Origin: Parastagonospora avenae f. sp. tritici 18332-5
Lineage: Eukaryota; Ascomycota; Dothideomycetes; Pleosporales; Phaeosphaeriaceae
DNA length: 64,000 nucleotides
Direction of reading: 5' to 3'
Assembly: GCA_022559985.1 (NCBI GenBank)
Contig: JAFJTR010000061.1
Location: 62,001 to 126,000 of the forward strand
Shown here: piece by piece, positions 1 to 12,490 of the stretch
Layout: each line of letters begins with the position of its first letter
How positions within the stretch are numbered: position 1 is the stretch's first letter
The notes under the pieces: model-generated
Database searches by the model: none
Seen by the model: only the letters and a program-made list of their open reading frames with translations
What the model was told of the DNA's origin: nothing
Translations under genes and position numbers: made by a program

Positions 1-3000
1 ATTGTCTAGAACAGCACACCTGCCTTCGAAGCAACCCCAATCCCCACTTCCTTCTGTCACACTGCTTCGGCAGCATCCGGACGGAGCGCAACGCTGTCCC
101 AATAGCGTCTGGAGAGGCTTGTGCTGATTATTCCCAATAGAAACCTCATGGCCCCTGACTCGTTCAAGAACCTAGGATTCGGTGACGATAGCGACACCCC
201 AGCTGGCAATGCAACCTCAACGCAACTATCGCAGCCCCAGGCTCAAGGTCAAGATAGGTCCCGTGGATCTTAGATGGGTCTATGCGCCCAGGAATGAAGA
301 ACTGTGCTCCTGGTCACTGGTTCGGCAGCATCCGAGTAACCGAACCACCACCGACACTGTGTTCGACTCCTCTGCTCCGAGCATGCCCATGGGGTCTCTT
401 GACGCGGAAAAGCTCCGTGAGATCACAGTCGGGGGTTTCCCGGCAGTACCTGCGGACTTGACAGGTTACATTAGCGACGCCCTGCAGTCTTTTGGCGTGT
501 CGTGAGACGAAACAAGGGCTGAACGCGGGTTCGAAATCGTTGAGGCTGGCTTTCGAAGGGAGAAGAAGGATGCAAGAAGCTCAAGAAGGAAAGACATACA
601 GAAAATGACAGCTGCCAGATGCTGTAGGCGACTGAAGCTGTTCTACCCAGTCACGCCACCGCAGCTGCGTACTGCGGCTGCCCAAGTCACACGGCAGCGT
701 TCAGTCGCGCCACAGCCCCAACTTCAGCAAGTGAACAAAGCATTATCGATATCAAATATACGACTGCCACCATCAATGCGATCACAGCCACCGTCTCTAT
801 AGTCGCCACTTCGTATACGGCTAACACAGCGATCACCCTTGCAAGGCACTACCAGTTCAACAGACTACTGTAATTCCCGGACTGAGACATCTTATCATCC
901 CGCGCCTCCCAGATCCAGCAATCAATGCGCCGATCTACCAGGATCGAAGTGAGTGCAACGTCGCACAAATCGGCATCACCTTACACTGCCGATGACCCCT
1001 CCAAGTCCTACACCTCAGGGTCAGTGCGCAATAGACGACCCTGCAGCAATACAGTTGAAACAAACTGGTACCATGTGACCTTTTCGAGAGGGTGACGTCG
1101 GTGGCATATTGATGAATGTCTGGGGTTGTGCGCGCCAACGGCTGGCGCAAATTATCGCCGAGCAGGACCTGCCGCGCGAGGGTATTTTGTGGTGTTGCGA
1201 TGCTCAACTCAACAAAACTGACCGGACAGATGCCGATGCTACGACATGATGGCCGAGTGAGATGCGGTTCGTGCGACGGCGCGAACGCCTTGGACGTCAG
1301 AACCGTTTTGGTGCGATATCGGCCGCTGTGCGAGGAGGCGAAGCGGATTACGCACTTGCCAACCACACACGTACAGATTTCAAGATACTGAGAGAGGGGA
1401 ACCTGGTCTATTGCGCGTCCTGTGCAGGCGCCCGAAGACCGCTCGGCTCGGGCCAGACCGCGCGTGCTGCAGTGAACGATAATCACCACACGCGCATGTT
1501 ATTGCTATACCTATACTGCACACCACGTATGTCCCCATGTCCACTATACACGTTCAGACACAACATATACGACCCGACCCTACTTCTTTCCCATGACCAC
1601 GACCTGGAGGAGGACTGGCAGGTGGGCAAGCACGACGTGAGACACGCCTACACCTGCCCATGAGGTTTGCTCGCACTCGCACTCGCACACAGACGGTGCA
1701 TAGCACGAGACCTGGGGTGTTGGAGCTTGGACAGAGGAATGGGAATGCGAGGACGTGACCAATCTGGGAGTTCAGATATTTGGGCTGATGATGATGGGTG
1801 GTGGGAGTAGAGCAAGTGCTCGAGCAAGCATACCTCCCTCGTCCACCCATCCACTCTTTAGGAGTATGATGTCCTATCAACCACTCTACATACTTGGCCT
1901 GACTCGACCCACCTTGATTCTTCGTCCGTGTCAATGTGTATCGCGTCGTAACACAACCCAAACCCAAAGTCAAAACTCCTCAGGCGCAGACCTATAGTGA
2001 GTGGCGTGCGCCCAATCCCAGATCTCGGGACCGTGTTTCAGCTTTGCAGCTTACGGGTGCCTCGTTGGCGCTTGGGGCAGCGGGGAGGCGGGATGGGAAG
2101 GATTGAAGGAAGGCAGCTGCGATGTTGAGATTGAGGGTGCGCGGCCGGGTGCTCGGTGTCTTGAATAGGTGTGTGTCTGTGCTGTGAGGAGGAAGAGGGA
2201 GGGAAGCTGTCTATGCTTTGGAGGACGAGGACTCTCGTCCGCGCTAGTGTATTGTGGTGGCTGAGTTAATATACGTCTGCCTTGTTTGCTCCGAGATATG
2301 AGAGTGTGGGGTAGTCAAAGCATCAAGGCATCAAGGCAACAAGGCATCTTATCACCGAAGACATCAAATTGTGGTGAATAAAATAGTGATAATGATGATA
2401 ACAAAACTACTGGACCTATATGAAAAAAAATGAAAAATGAAAATCGCCGATCCATGTGTCCCTGTTGCCGAAATGCACAAACCATACAGACCATGATGTT
2501 GTGTCATATACCAATCCGAAGAACCCGTAACAAGGAAAGAGAACAGTAGAGGGTTCGCCGACCCATGGCTCCGTAGACATCTAATAAATCTCCTCCCGCC
2601 TGCATGAACAACAGTGCGTTGCTGTCCGTAACGCCATTACTCAACGCCGCCTTGTGCGAAACAAACCCTGTGTCCTTGGGTGTGGAAAACAAAGTATTAA
2701 AATCAGAGTGGTGATGTGCAAGCTCGTGTAAAAGAAACCCGTATATAGCGCGCGAGAAGGAAAAAAGAAGTAAATGGCATCAACAGATTCGAGGTATTGT
2801 GATATGCAAGCCGAGCGTGACAGTCGCGAAGGAGCTCCGGCGTATGCGTTGCACGGGACGCCGCAGACGCCAGAGTGAGTGATGCGATAGGACGATGATG
2901 ATTACGCAATGAGACAGATGAAGCTGTGATGCATGCTTGAAGCTGCCGCCCATGGCCAGCAGAGGTGGTGTACGTCGAAGAAGCCAGGAGCGAACGTCGA

Positions 3001-3179
3001 CCAGCCGCGTTTAGCCGGCTGGGTGACAGTATCGATTGTTCGCCTGGCGCGCCCATCGGTGTGCGCAAGCATACATCGGCAGGATGCAAGTACGGGTGCG
3101 GGGTATCGCGGGGTATCATAAGTAGGAAATCGACGATGAGATGTGCGCAGCTGAAGAAGAACGGAAAAGGTGAGACGTC
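1..3179. other. No confident gene; weak Thr/Ser/Ala-rich coding relic
   Basis: I see no gene I can defend in this stretch. One plus-strand frame is suggestive: it is open from 628 to about 871 and very rich in Thr, Ala and Ser, and the same frame carries a 41-codon open stretch from an ATG at 148. A motif of about 16 nt (TTCGGCAGCATCCG and neighbours) occurs near 66 and again near 322, as if a low-complexity gene had decayed. Another small frame (182-505) has no recognisable domain. Around 2321-2350 there is a short tandem CATCAAGG-type repeat. The last part (2700-3179) is the 3' flank of the bHLH gene on the minus strand. Confidence 0.3.
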
Positions 3180-4835
3180 TCAACCCATGTCCATGCCGTA
3201 TTCGTCTTCCTCCTTCAAGCTTTGGTTTGACCAGTATTGCTGATTGGATCCGGATCCGCTACCGGTGCTCTGCATACCAGGACTCAGGCTTTGTGGTGAG
3301 ATGCCATTGCCATTCAAAGGCTCGCCAGCAAGGTTGGTGTGCTTCGGTACTCGCAAACCAGATCCGGGGCCTCGGGAGTAGCGGAAGGTGCCGGTGCCGT
3401 TCTTCTCAAGCGCATCGATGATCTCCGTCTTCATGCGCTTCTCATCCTCGGTCATCTCCGACACCCACTCTTCGCCAGTCGCCTGTTGAAGACGAGCAGC
3501 CATCTCATCGCATTCCTGGATCTTCTTGTACAACATCCACATGAGGTCACGGGTCCAGCTAACGGCACCGTTGAGGATGTCGCCTTTGTTTGGACCCTTG
3601 TCTTTGTCCTCGATCGGGAGTCCTTGTGTAATTGAGCCAGCGGCGCGTCGGCCACTGCCCCCAGCCAATAGGGAAGTTGCTTGCGGAGGTGACATTCCAC
3701 TAGACATGGTAGGCGAGAGAGGTCCGTTATTGTTGATGTGCTTGCGGATCTTCTCGTCTTCGAGGCGATGTTGGGGTACGAGGCGAGACAAGTCGTGAAT
3801 GCGCTCATTGATGTTGTCCCGACGCCGGCGTTCAACAAGGTTGTGGGACTCTCGTCGGCGGCGTTTCTTAGCGTCCTGTGTCTGCCCAATGTCGACCTTG
3901 GTTGGCAGCGAAGCGTGCTTGCCAGAGTGAATGACCTCGGAAATTTGCTGATGATGCATTGCAGTCTGGTGGGGAGACTGAGTAGGCGAGTCGATCCAGG
4001 AGTGGGCGCTGCCTGGAGTGCCGTCCCACTGGCCGGAAACGCTCTTCTGGTGGCGGTGCATGTTGGTCATGATGGGTTGGGTACCAAAGTTGCCGGAGTC
4101 TGGGGTGCCAAGGTGGAGGTTGCCCATGGCTGGGGTCTTTGGTGACATTGGGGTGCGGCTGTCAGAGCCGGTCCTGCTCATGACGATGCGTTGTCGCATA
4201 GAGCCAGTGGGCATGCTTCCAGGAAAGCCGCCGATTCTTGAGGGACCAGATTGATACTGGTTGAAGTCGAAGTTGCCAGGGTGGACAAATGGGCTGTGAA
4301 TGGGCAGATCGTCGGGGGTGTTGGAGTACATCTGGTTCATGCTGGAGCTAGCGTTGTTGTTGTGGTACATGTCCTGCTGGTTGAAGCCGCCGTTGAAGCC
4401 GGGTTGTTCAAAGTTCCCCAGCGAGTCGGCGAGCTCATCGTCTGCAATGTTGGCAGCGCCTTGGATGTAGCTGGTGGAGCCGAACTGGTTGTTCATGCTC
4501 ATGCTGCCGCTCATGTTCAGCTCGGAAGGGTTGATGCTTCCGACGTTGTCATGAGCGGAGCTGAACTGTGGGTGGCCGTATTGTTGGCTCATGTCGAATC
4601 CGTTGTGGCTGATGAAACGGTTGGAGTTGAAGTTGATCTCGTCGACTTCTTCTTTGATGTATGGTTGCGGTGATCCTGTACCAGTCATGTTGAAAATATC
4701 AGCGTCTAGCACGTCGTCAGAGGGCGACTCGAGTCCAAGGTCCAGCCTTGTAATGGTCTTCTGAGGAGAGTAGGAAGAGGGAGGAGTGAAGAGAGAGTCC
4801 GCTTGGGGGACAGTCAGTATGGTCTCATAGTACAT
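3180..4835 (-). CDS. bHLH transcription factor (Rtg3/MITF-like fungal type)
   Basis: Encodes about 551 residues from the ATG at 4835, intronless within the CDS. The N-terminal 300 residues are Asn/Ser/Gly/Met-rich and low in order, as in fungal activators. A basic stretch KKRRRRESHNLVERRRR is followed by helix 1 (DNINERIHDLSRLVP). The His, Glu and Arg of an E-box-binding basic region are in place. A long loop of about 55 residues precedes helix 2 (around KGDILNGAVSWTRDLMWML), and an acidic tail ends the protein. This layout matches the fungal bHLH family often labelled GlcD-gamma/Rtg3-like, so the product should bind DNA as a nuclear dimer; target genes are unknown. The frame stays open to an ATG at 5006, but that segment looks like a leader: it has a good splice donor (AGTAAGTAC) just after that ATG and low-complexity codons. 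Confidence 0.85.
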   Translation of the reverse strand: MYYETILTVPQADSLFTPPSSYSPQKTITRLDLGLESPSDDVLDADIFNMTGTGSPQPYIKEEVDEINFNSNRFISHNGFDMSQQYGHPQFSSAHDNVGSINPSELNMSGSMSMNNQFGSTSYIQGAANIADDELADSLGNFEQPGFNGGFNQQDMYHNNNASSSMNQMYSNTPDDLPIHSPFVHPGNFDFNQYQSGPSRIGGFPGSMPTGSMRQRIVMSRTGSDSRTPMSPKTPAMGNLHLGTPDSGNFGTQPIMTNMHRHQKSVSGQWDGTPGSAHSWIDSPTQSPHQTAMHHQQISEVIHSGKHASLPTKVDIGQTQDAKKRRRRESHNLVERRRRDNINERIHDLSRLVPQHRLEDEKIRKHINNNGPLSPTMSSGMSPPQATSLLAGGSGRRAAGSITQGLPIEDKDKGPNKGDILNGAVSWTRDLMWMLYKKIQECDEMAARLQQATGEEWVSEMTEDEKRMKTEIIDALEKNGTGTFRYSRGPGSGLRVPKHTNLAGEPLNGNGISPQSLSPGMQSTGSGSGSNQQYWSNQSLKEEDEYGMDMG

Positions 4836-7793
4836 ATTGGAAATGACGGTTGGAATGACGGCGGGAATGACGGTAAGAGAGCGAGAAGAGGATGAAGGGA
4901 AAGAGGGTGCAATATAGGAGAGAGGGTGCAACAAAGGGGTGTGTCTATGACGGCACTCGGTGGGGGTGATGTGACAAGAGGCGTACTTACTAGGTGTTGG
5001 CATCACTGAAGGTAGCAGTGAACCCAGGAATGTGGATGAAGGAGGCCGAGGGCCGGTGCTTGTCCCCGGAGTTTGGATCTGAAACGATCTGTCTTCGACC
5101 CTGGCAAGTGACTAAGGAATGCACTTGCAGGCTTGCAGGATGATGGCTGCACGAGACGGTCTGTGTCCCTATAAGGGCTCTGGCAGACGATTGCTATCTG
5201 GTGCGCACAAGGACACTTTTGAGCAAGCTAGTGGCAGATGATTCTGACTAGCAATCCTCTTGTGATCGGAGAGCAGGCTGGTGTTTGTCTGCATAGGAGT
5301 GTTAGGTGCGTGGTGAAGGAGGGCCTCGGAGAGATGCTCACATTGCCTGTGCTGCTGATCCCTGCTATGGACAGAGCGCAGAGACAGCGACCCAAAGGGG
5401 TGGTTATCGGATTGACAGGAGCGGAAGGGAGAGATGATATGCAGAGGGCCTATTTCGGGCGGCTCTGGAGGTGAAGTCTGGAGGGCGTCGGTGGCTGGCA
5501 GTTCGGATCGGGGCTGGAGTGAAGTGTGTCAGCACGCTATCCCTGAAGCGAAGTGTTGAGCAGTTTGAAGGTTGGTTGCATGCGAGTGGCGCACAGCTGG
5601 GTAACCTGCGAGGCGAGACGGTGGACAGCAGCGGTGCAGCACCCCGGCGTTATGGAGACGGTGGTACAGGCAACCAAAACAGCGAAACCGTCGCACAGTG
5701 CCGCAGCGGCCCTCTGGGATATGCTTTGCGGCCAGGCTGAAGTGGTGGAGAAGAAGGAAGGCGCGCGGGACGCTGACTCACCCTGGTAGAGATGGAATTG
5801 CAGTCGCAGCCGGACATGCAATGGGCGGCGGAAAGAGCGGCTTCGGGGCGTGAAGTCGGATTTGGCGCTGCGGGTGTCTGCTGCTCTTAATGGGCAGCAA
5901 ACTTGTCAAGGGTGGTGGTGGCAGTGGTGGTGGGATTGGTGGTGCGGAAGTCGGGGGTTCGGTGGCACAGGTTTGTCTCTTTCACTCGACACGAGCGTGG
6001 GTGAGAGAGGCTCGGTAGAGGATGCGGGATGCGGCGCTGGCGGTGTTTGGCAGCGCAATGGCGTAGAGGGGCAAGGCAGAAGTAAGGACCTTGTGCGACG
6101 GGTGGGTAAAATACTTGGGTGTGGGATGTAGAGTATGTGGTCGGCGGTATATGGCGGGGGATGGTCAAGGGTGGGATGGGCCCCGGTTCAGGCGTGCTTG
6201 GTTGGGGTTGTCGGGGTTTTAGCAGGGAACAATGGGCTTTGAGCTTCACCGCACAAGCAGATAGAGTTGCGGCCACGGTGCAGCGGCTCTCGCACGAGGC
6301 CAACGAGCAGGTGAAGCGAGGAAAGGGCGACGGGCGAGGATGGGAGCGCGGAAGGCGGTCAGAGAGGATGCGTCTCGAATGGGCGCTAGCGGGGTGCCAA
6401 GCGCGAGCAACGGGCGGCGAATCAGGCTTCAGCCTTCAGGCTGTTTGACGCGGTTGCAGCAAAGTAACTTTAGCAACGTTTAGTATCGTATCGTCGCTGG
6501 GCGAGTTCGGTGGGGCGCGGCAGCCGAGCACGAAACGGAGCGATGATGCTGATGGCGACGGATGCCGTGCAGCAGCGTTGGGGGTGCGGTGAGTGCGGCG
6601 GCGACGGCGGCAGTCTGGACGCTGTGAGACGGGACGGGGTGACGTATGGCTGGAGTACAGACGGTGTTGCAGTGAAGGATGCGGTGCTGGAGGGAAGGCC
6701 GGGCCGTGAGAATCCGAGTATATTGACTACTTGAACATGCACAATACTACAGACGGACGGCGAGCGAGAGGGCAGAGGTCTTACTGGGCCAGGCGTCGCG
6801 GCATGGCAGCATAATATATGTCCTGCGGCTCCATCTCACTCGCGCTCGCACTCTCCCACACTCCCACACTCCCACACTTTGCATTACTCGCCTTGCGCGT
6901 TCCGTCGCCGATCGACTAACAAACAGTACGCACCCGCAGGCGTCCACACCCTAGTCCTGCCAAACAGGGTGTGGCCTCAGATGGTCACTTTGTTGCGCCT
7001 GTCTCAGCGTCCCAGATGCCCATGCCCATGCTGGTGACTCACTACCAGTCCTGTCTGCGCACTGCCCAAACGTCATTCACTGCTTGGATCCGGAGGCATC
7101 CTGGGCCTAGTCGGCGCTGTGGGTGTGGAGAGCAATCGTGGGCCTGTTCGGTTCACGTCAGTATCTAGTGCATATCTGGCGCGCTTAGGGAGAGAAGCAG
7201 GGATGTGCCGACAAGGCCGGCCATGGCAGCTAGGTAGCTGATCCACGGCGGTATTGCGACTACTACACTACCACTGCCTACCACACCTGGGTGTAGTAGT
7301 CTACCAGCACCGCGCCGCCCTCCATCACCGACACCTGTACGGGCTACCCAGCATCCAGCACCCCGCCAAATAGCAGCCCCCGCCAGCCAATCGCTGCCGC
7401 CACGCCCTCCTGCCCCCAGCTCCCACCGCACCTTCCGCGCACCGCGACCTGCTCCTTCCTGCCTCGTCACACGCCCCCTTCACCAGCGCCTGTTCTGAGA
7501 CGCCTGTCTGACCGCTGCCATTGGGCCGCCGCGTCCCCCCACTGCAGGCAGATCATCTGCACGAAATCCTCCGTTCCGTTCTCGCACCACCGACCGCCTA
7601 GTAGTCTGCCACTCTGCCCAGCCACACGCTGGTGCCAGGACCAGCCTGACAGCTGAGTACCAGAGCCCCCGACGCGAGCACCACTGTCGCCTACTGCGGC
7701 TCTCTGCAAGCCGCCGCCTGTCTGCTGTGTAGTTGCATCCAGGCCCACTTGTCCTGACTCCCCTCCACCCTATATCACTATCGCGACCTAGAC
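4836..7793. other. Long shared upstream region between bHLH gene and SFT2
   Basis: Almost 3 kb separates the divergent starts of the bHLH factor (minus) and SFT2 (plus). Many short frames lie here but none shows a domain or an exon structure. G-rich simple sequence (GTGGTGG/TGGTGGTG) occurs near 5910-5945. A (CTCCCACA)-type run lies at about 6855-6880. A possible 5' UTR intron of the bHLH gene begins near 4994 (donor GTAAGT on the minus strand, acceptor CATAG about 46 nt later). Long leaders with upstream ORFs are common for fungal regulators; here that is inference only. Confidence 0.35.
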
Positions 7794-9467
7794 ATGGCCT
7801 CTACCTCGTTCCGGGACTCGATGAACTCGCTAGGCTGGAGCAGACGAGAGCCTGAACCCGTGAACACGTCGTCGCCGTCCCTGCTGGGCAGGCTGCAAAA
7901 CCTGAATCCCTTCGGCGAGGGCGGCTATGTCAGGCTCCCGATAACAGAGACAAATCCTGGGGCTCCGCTGCCCGCGCCAACACGAAGAGAAGAAGAAGAA
8001 GGGTGGTTTGCGCGTAAGTCTCTGTCTCGTTACTGTGGCGAGGCATTCGTACGCCTCTGCGCGTCCTGAGTGCTTCGCAACCCCCGCCCTGTTGATTGCA
8101 GATCGAGATCTGCTTTCGATCTTATATTCTGCGAACGCCTTCACGACTCGCAATTGCGGCCTCGTGATGCCGCCAGACGTCTTTGTGATGAGGCTAGTTT
8201 CACTTGCATGACTCCACGAGGCTCCGCTATATGGAATTCTTCCGGATAGCACGCGCGGTTTCATGAGGCTTCACTGTTCCGAAACAGAAGCCTGAGCAAG
8301 TCATCTGCTCCCGCAACCTGCGCCGGCTGTACACGATGGCCCGATGTGACAGAAGGGAGTTCCTGCGCAAATTGTCTCGGATGCAAAAGTCGCGCATCGC
8401 TAGTTTGCCTATCAACAACGCTGATCTTGGCTAACCAAACCTCGCAGTGAGTCGATGGGACCGGTTGCTGGTCTTTGGAGGGCTGCTCCTCGCAGCCTTG
8501 GCAATGTTTGCTGTCTGCATTGGCCTCATGTTCACCCCCGTCTTTATTGTGAGACCCCGCAAGTTTGCCATCTTGTAAGTCGACTACGCTTTCTTTGCAG
8601 CCAGTCAGAGGCCGCCCATGCACAGCCTTCTTCTCTGCGATGAAATCACCGCAGGCGAGATGGGCAGTGGTACATGCCCAATTCGTCCTTCGGCACGGCT
8701 ATGCGAACTCATGCAACCCTCCAGGGTTTCCTGCATGCCTCCATCGTCCGAGCCTTGACCATCAGCTGCGACGAATGGAGTCGATGTGCCACTTGACTTC
8801 TCTAGCCTCCGTCCGATCGGCACTGGACCCTCTCCAGCGATCATGCGGGCGCAAGGTTCGGCGCGTTGCAGGGCGCAAAGGGCCCTACCCGGACGCGACT
8901 ACGCTCCGCCCAGTCTTTCGCGCACCTCTCCTACACAACCCTGAAGGACACTAGCGCTAACGAGTACGGTCTGCTTGCAGATGGTCCATGGGAAGTCTTC
9001 TCTTTCTGGCAGCCTGGGGTGTCCTAATGGGACCCATCCAATACTGTAAGCCAGCCTCACGCACACCTTTTGCCATCTCACTCCTGCTGACAATTCGATC
9101 CAGTCCAGCATCTGATTTCGGGTCCGAGACTTCCGTTCACGGCAGCTTATTTTGGGAGTATTGCGTTGACCCTGTTTTTCTCGCTCGGGGTAAGTCGTCG
9201 TCCGCCTCGCCCTAGTCGTCGCATGCATGAAGCCCACCTAGGCCCTTGTCGCTTCACACCCCCACGCAACCCTTATCGATAAATCATGATTACTGACACG
9301 GTCCGCGTGACTAGTTGCACAGCACCCTCCTCACCTTTATTGCGGCCATCGCACAGCTAGTATGTTTGCTATGGTACATCGTCTCGTACTTTCCCATGGG
9401 CTCAAGCGGACTGCGTTTCGCAGCGCGCTTTGGCGGTGGCCGCGTCGCTGCCTGGATGAACGACTAA
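7794..9467 (+). CDS. SFT2: Vesicle transport protein SFT2
   Basis: Five exons join cleanly: 7794-8013, 8448-8574, 8981-9045, 9104-9189 and 9315-9467, giving 216 residues, close to the 215 of yeast Sft2. The N-terminus (about 73 residues) is cytosolic and polar. Four hydrophobic segments follow: around LLVFGGLLLAALAMFAVCIG, MGSLLFLAAWGVLMG, PFTAAYFGSIALTLFFSLG and LLTFIAAIAQLVCLLWYIVS. The family signature RPRKFA precedes the second segment. The short tail ends in MND. SFT2/GOT1 family proteins sit in Golgi and endosomal membranes and help vesicles fuse with the Golgi. Introns 1 and 2 (434 and 406 nt) are long for this genome; all borders are GT-AG. The start is the first ATG of the open frame. 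Confidence 0.93.
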
Positions 9468-12400
9468 GCAAGCAGTACGATACCAAAGTGGCGGAGTACA
9501 TCTATCATGACGCGACGCGCGTCGACACAAACAATACACTACATTCACTACAACCGCTCTCTTTCTCACACACTTTGCTCCGGTCCGTGGCGAGACTACT
9601 GTCTCCCGACTGGGGTTCCGGAACAAGGCTTCCTCGCCAGTCACGATGCAGCATCACGTTCATCATTCCCTCCTCTCTCGTCTCTGTGGTTGATCGGTGT
9701 GGACAAGCATGCAATCACATGGCCACATATCATTGTAATAAGTTAAGGGAAATGTGCCACACCATCCAGCGCCACCTTGGCTCCTGGAAGTTCCGGGCCC
9801 CGTTAGCCCCGTTTCTCATTTACCAACTTCCTCACACACCACACACCGCCAATCGCAAAGTGGAAGAACCGGTTTCTTAATATCGTTTTTGTTCGGCGAA
9901 ATACCCAATCTCCTCATGATGGAATTTACGAGTCAGATATGCACCATGTGAGATTTGCAAACGGGCTTGCATTTGCATTCGATGCGAGGCCGAGTGCAAA
10001 TGTCTTACTGTGCATCCTTTTTTCTCTCACTTCACTCCAGCAGATACGATGCCTTGGCGAAAAGACCATGGCGACGCTCACCCCGTGGCTGCTCGGACCC
10101 ACCGATAAGCCTTCCCTCGCGCTTTACTTGCCCATGCCATGCAAAGGTTACACTTTTGACATGCCAGGGTTCAAATAATCCACGCAGCGCCGTTGCGCCG
10201 ATCAAGGTTTTTCGTCGATCGCATAAACACCCAGGGTCCAAATACATACATACACCCCCATTGTGAGGGCGCGTTGATCTTGCCCCTCGCCTTTCACCGC
10301 CTGCATATCTTCCACACGCTAGCATGGCAAGCGTGCGAGAACGCTGACCCATGACCCAGTGCTGGTGTGTGTGCAGGGATGTGTGCGTTTAGAGTTTCCC
10401 CGCACTGTGCCGGCCGGCGCTTAAGGGGCCATGAGTCGCGGAAGCAGATGTTAGAGGGAGGAGGATGGGAGATACTTTGGTACATGGCGTTGAGCGGTGA
10501 GACAGCGCGCTTGGGGCGGTTGCGAAGGTATTTGAAGTTGGGAGTTGGGTGAGGAGGGGTTATGACGTCGACGGTTTAAATATATACTTCAAATAAACGT
10601 ACACTGGCGCGATGAATGGGCGTGCCGAATGTAGCGTGCGGTTTGATGTAGGAGCGGTGAGGAAGCGAAAAAGAAAAACAAAACATACCGCTTCTATGAT
10701 GGATGGATGGATGGCTTCGCGTGCGTCGCTCGGGCAAACAAGCCGGACCGGACGCCAGATGGTGCGATGCGAACATGTTCGTTCGCCTTTCTTTTCCGGT
10801 GCAGATCGATGGGCTTGGACTTGCATGCACTGTAAGCGAGCGAGAGAGGCAATCCAATACTCGTGTTTCTATACATAGCATTTTGACACTCTAGAGGTAA
10901 AGTGCACAATCTCGAGCGCTGCGTTGAGTCGCCTTCCTAAGCCCTCGCGTACGATCTGGGTGCTTACCACAGCAAGGCGATAATTATGATGTGAGGTGGG
11001 ATATGTAGATGGGATGCGAGTGAGATGTGTGCGACAAAGTGCCATGTGCGTGATGTCGCACATAGGCGAGATCCGATCGCGAGGTGTCACCATGGGTGGG
11101 CGAGGGGGTGAGATTTTAGTAGCGCTGAGATGGAAATGGATTTAATTTTTGGATTTGGGGCGTTGAGATTGAATGGTGGTGCTGTTGATGGGGGCCTCAG
11201 AATGGGATTGGATTGAGGCTGGTTGGCGATGAAAATGGTTGTGATTGAGTGAGGGGGATGTTGGTAGACCGGGCATGTCGAGGTCGTGAGGTTGTGCGCG
11301 AGACGAACGTAGGCTGGTTGTAATTCCGTGCTGTGTCAAGGCGAGGCGATATGGATGGGTGTATTCAAGCAGTAGATAAGTTAGTGGCTGGCTTTTGTGG
11401 TGAAAATATAGCTTTCATGAGCGGTGCTTCATCGAGGTATGAATCTAGGCTTAAAGGATTCGAGGTTCATGTTGGCTCCACAGGAAACACCGGAGAATCA
11501 TTGCAAAGTATTAAACGCTCTCTGTATAAATTGGTAGGCGTTTTGTGGTATTGCTCCTCTTCCAGTTGTGATTGGGATGAATCTAGATGGTCCATTCGGG
11601 CATTGACGACGCGACGGATGGTTCTTCGAAGCCAGGAAATCTCCGCTGATACAATAAGTATGACAATCTTATGCAGTTACAATTAAGCCTATCATTAATA
11701 TTGAAAGTCAAATGACTAGAACCATCTGTGTTTAAGAATGGAGTTTGCTCCACATTCCGATGAAAGTTTGCTTGACACGAATGTTATCTTCTACATCTGA
11801 CATGATCACGCCGAATTAGAGACGATGTTGCGCCGCACACTATGAGCAGAAGCCTCAATCTTCAGTGTCAAAACGATATTATCTTGTGAGGTTTGATTGT
11901 TGGTATTGAAGAAGTCGTCCATCAAGTGCGAGCCCGTAATCCTGCCTCAACATTCACGTCACGCCGCGGAGCTTTACAACCATCACCAAGAGCTTACTCT
12001 TCCCTTACAAACATCACAAAATCCACAACCTCCTCGTCTCGGCCCGTCATATCCACCGCACAAGACGAGCGAATAGGCGTTGCCAAAACTCCGCTCTTTC
12101 CCGGTGATGCCCCGCTGTACCCCTCCTCACAGACGTCGGCAGTTGCATAGCTCCCAGGCGTGCACCATGCGAAGTCCTCTCGTTGAGGAAATATTGAGCC
12201 GGAGGCCGGGGTACGACTCGTTTGCATGCGCCATTGGACAATGCCAAACGTTTTCCAAGACCAACGATGATTGCAGACCGGACAGGATGTGTAACCGTCA
12301 GCGTCATGCTATGTTGTGGGGTCCCGAGTGTGGGGTCATTAAGCATGCTGCATTTCAGCGCGAGACAATCCCACATCAGATCTCTGAACCTGACCGACGT

Positions 12401-12490
12401 TGTGTTACCTGATCGCATCTTCCTGCACGTCTGACACAAACCCACGCACTCATCTCAAGCAGTCAGCACATTTGCGGCCATACAGTCAAC
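9468..12490. other. Intergenic, no gene recognised
   Basis: Three kilobases without a supported gene. A (GGAT)n microsatellite lies at about 10698-10714. Small open frames occur: one with an ATG at 11351 and 111 codons on plus, and one of 77 codons on minus from 12227 containing a Cys-rich-looking stretch. Neither has a domain, a signal peptide or splice support. The last few hundred bases are the promoter and leader of the homogentisate dioxygenase gene. Confidence 0.4.

Noticed and set aside
935..1489. 184-codon open frame on the minus strand
   Set aside because: No domain, odd Cys/Arg-rich composition, overlaps open frames on the other strand; GC-rich chance ORF.
1554..1973. 139-codon minus-strand frame with CVRVRVRA repeats
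   Set aside because: The repeat stems from simple CACTCG sequence; no homology signs.
8261..8623. 120-codon antisense frame over SFT2
   Set aside because: Covers intron and exon of a well-supported gene on the other strand; a shadow.
10160..10190. GGTTCAAAT string resembling a tRNA T-loop
   Set aside because: No matching stem and no A/B box or acceptor fold around it.
11351..11686. 111-codon frame from an ATG at 11351
   Set aside because: Composition is near-coding but no domain, signal or splice partner; too weak to call a gene.
11994..12227. 77-codon minus frame with Cys pattern
   Set aside because: Looks like a small secreted protein end, but has no signal peptide and lies in the dioxygenase promoter.
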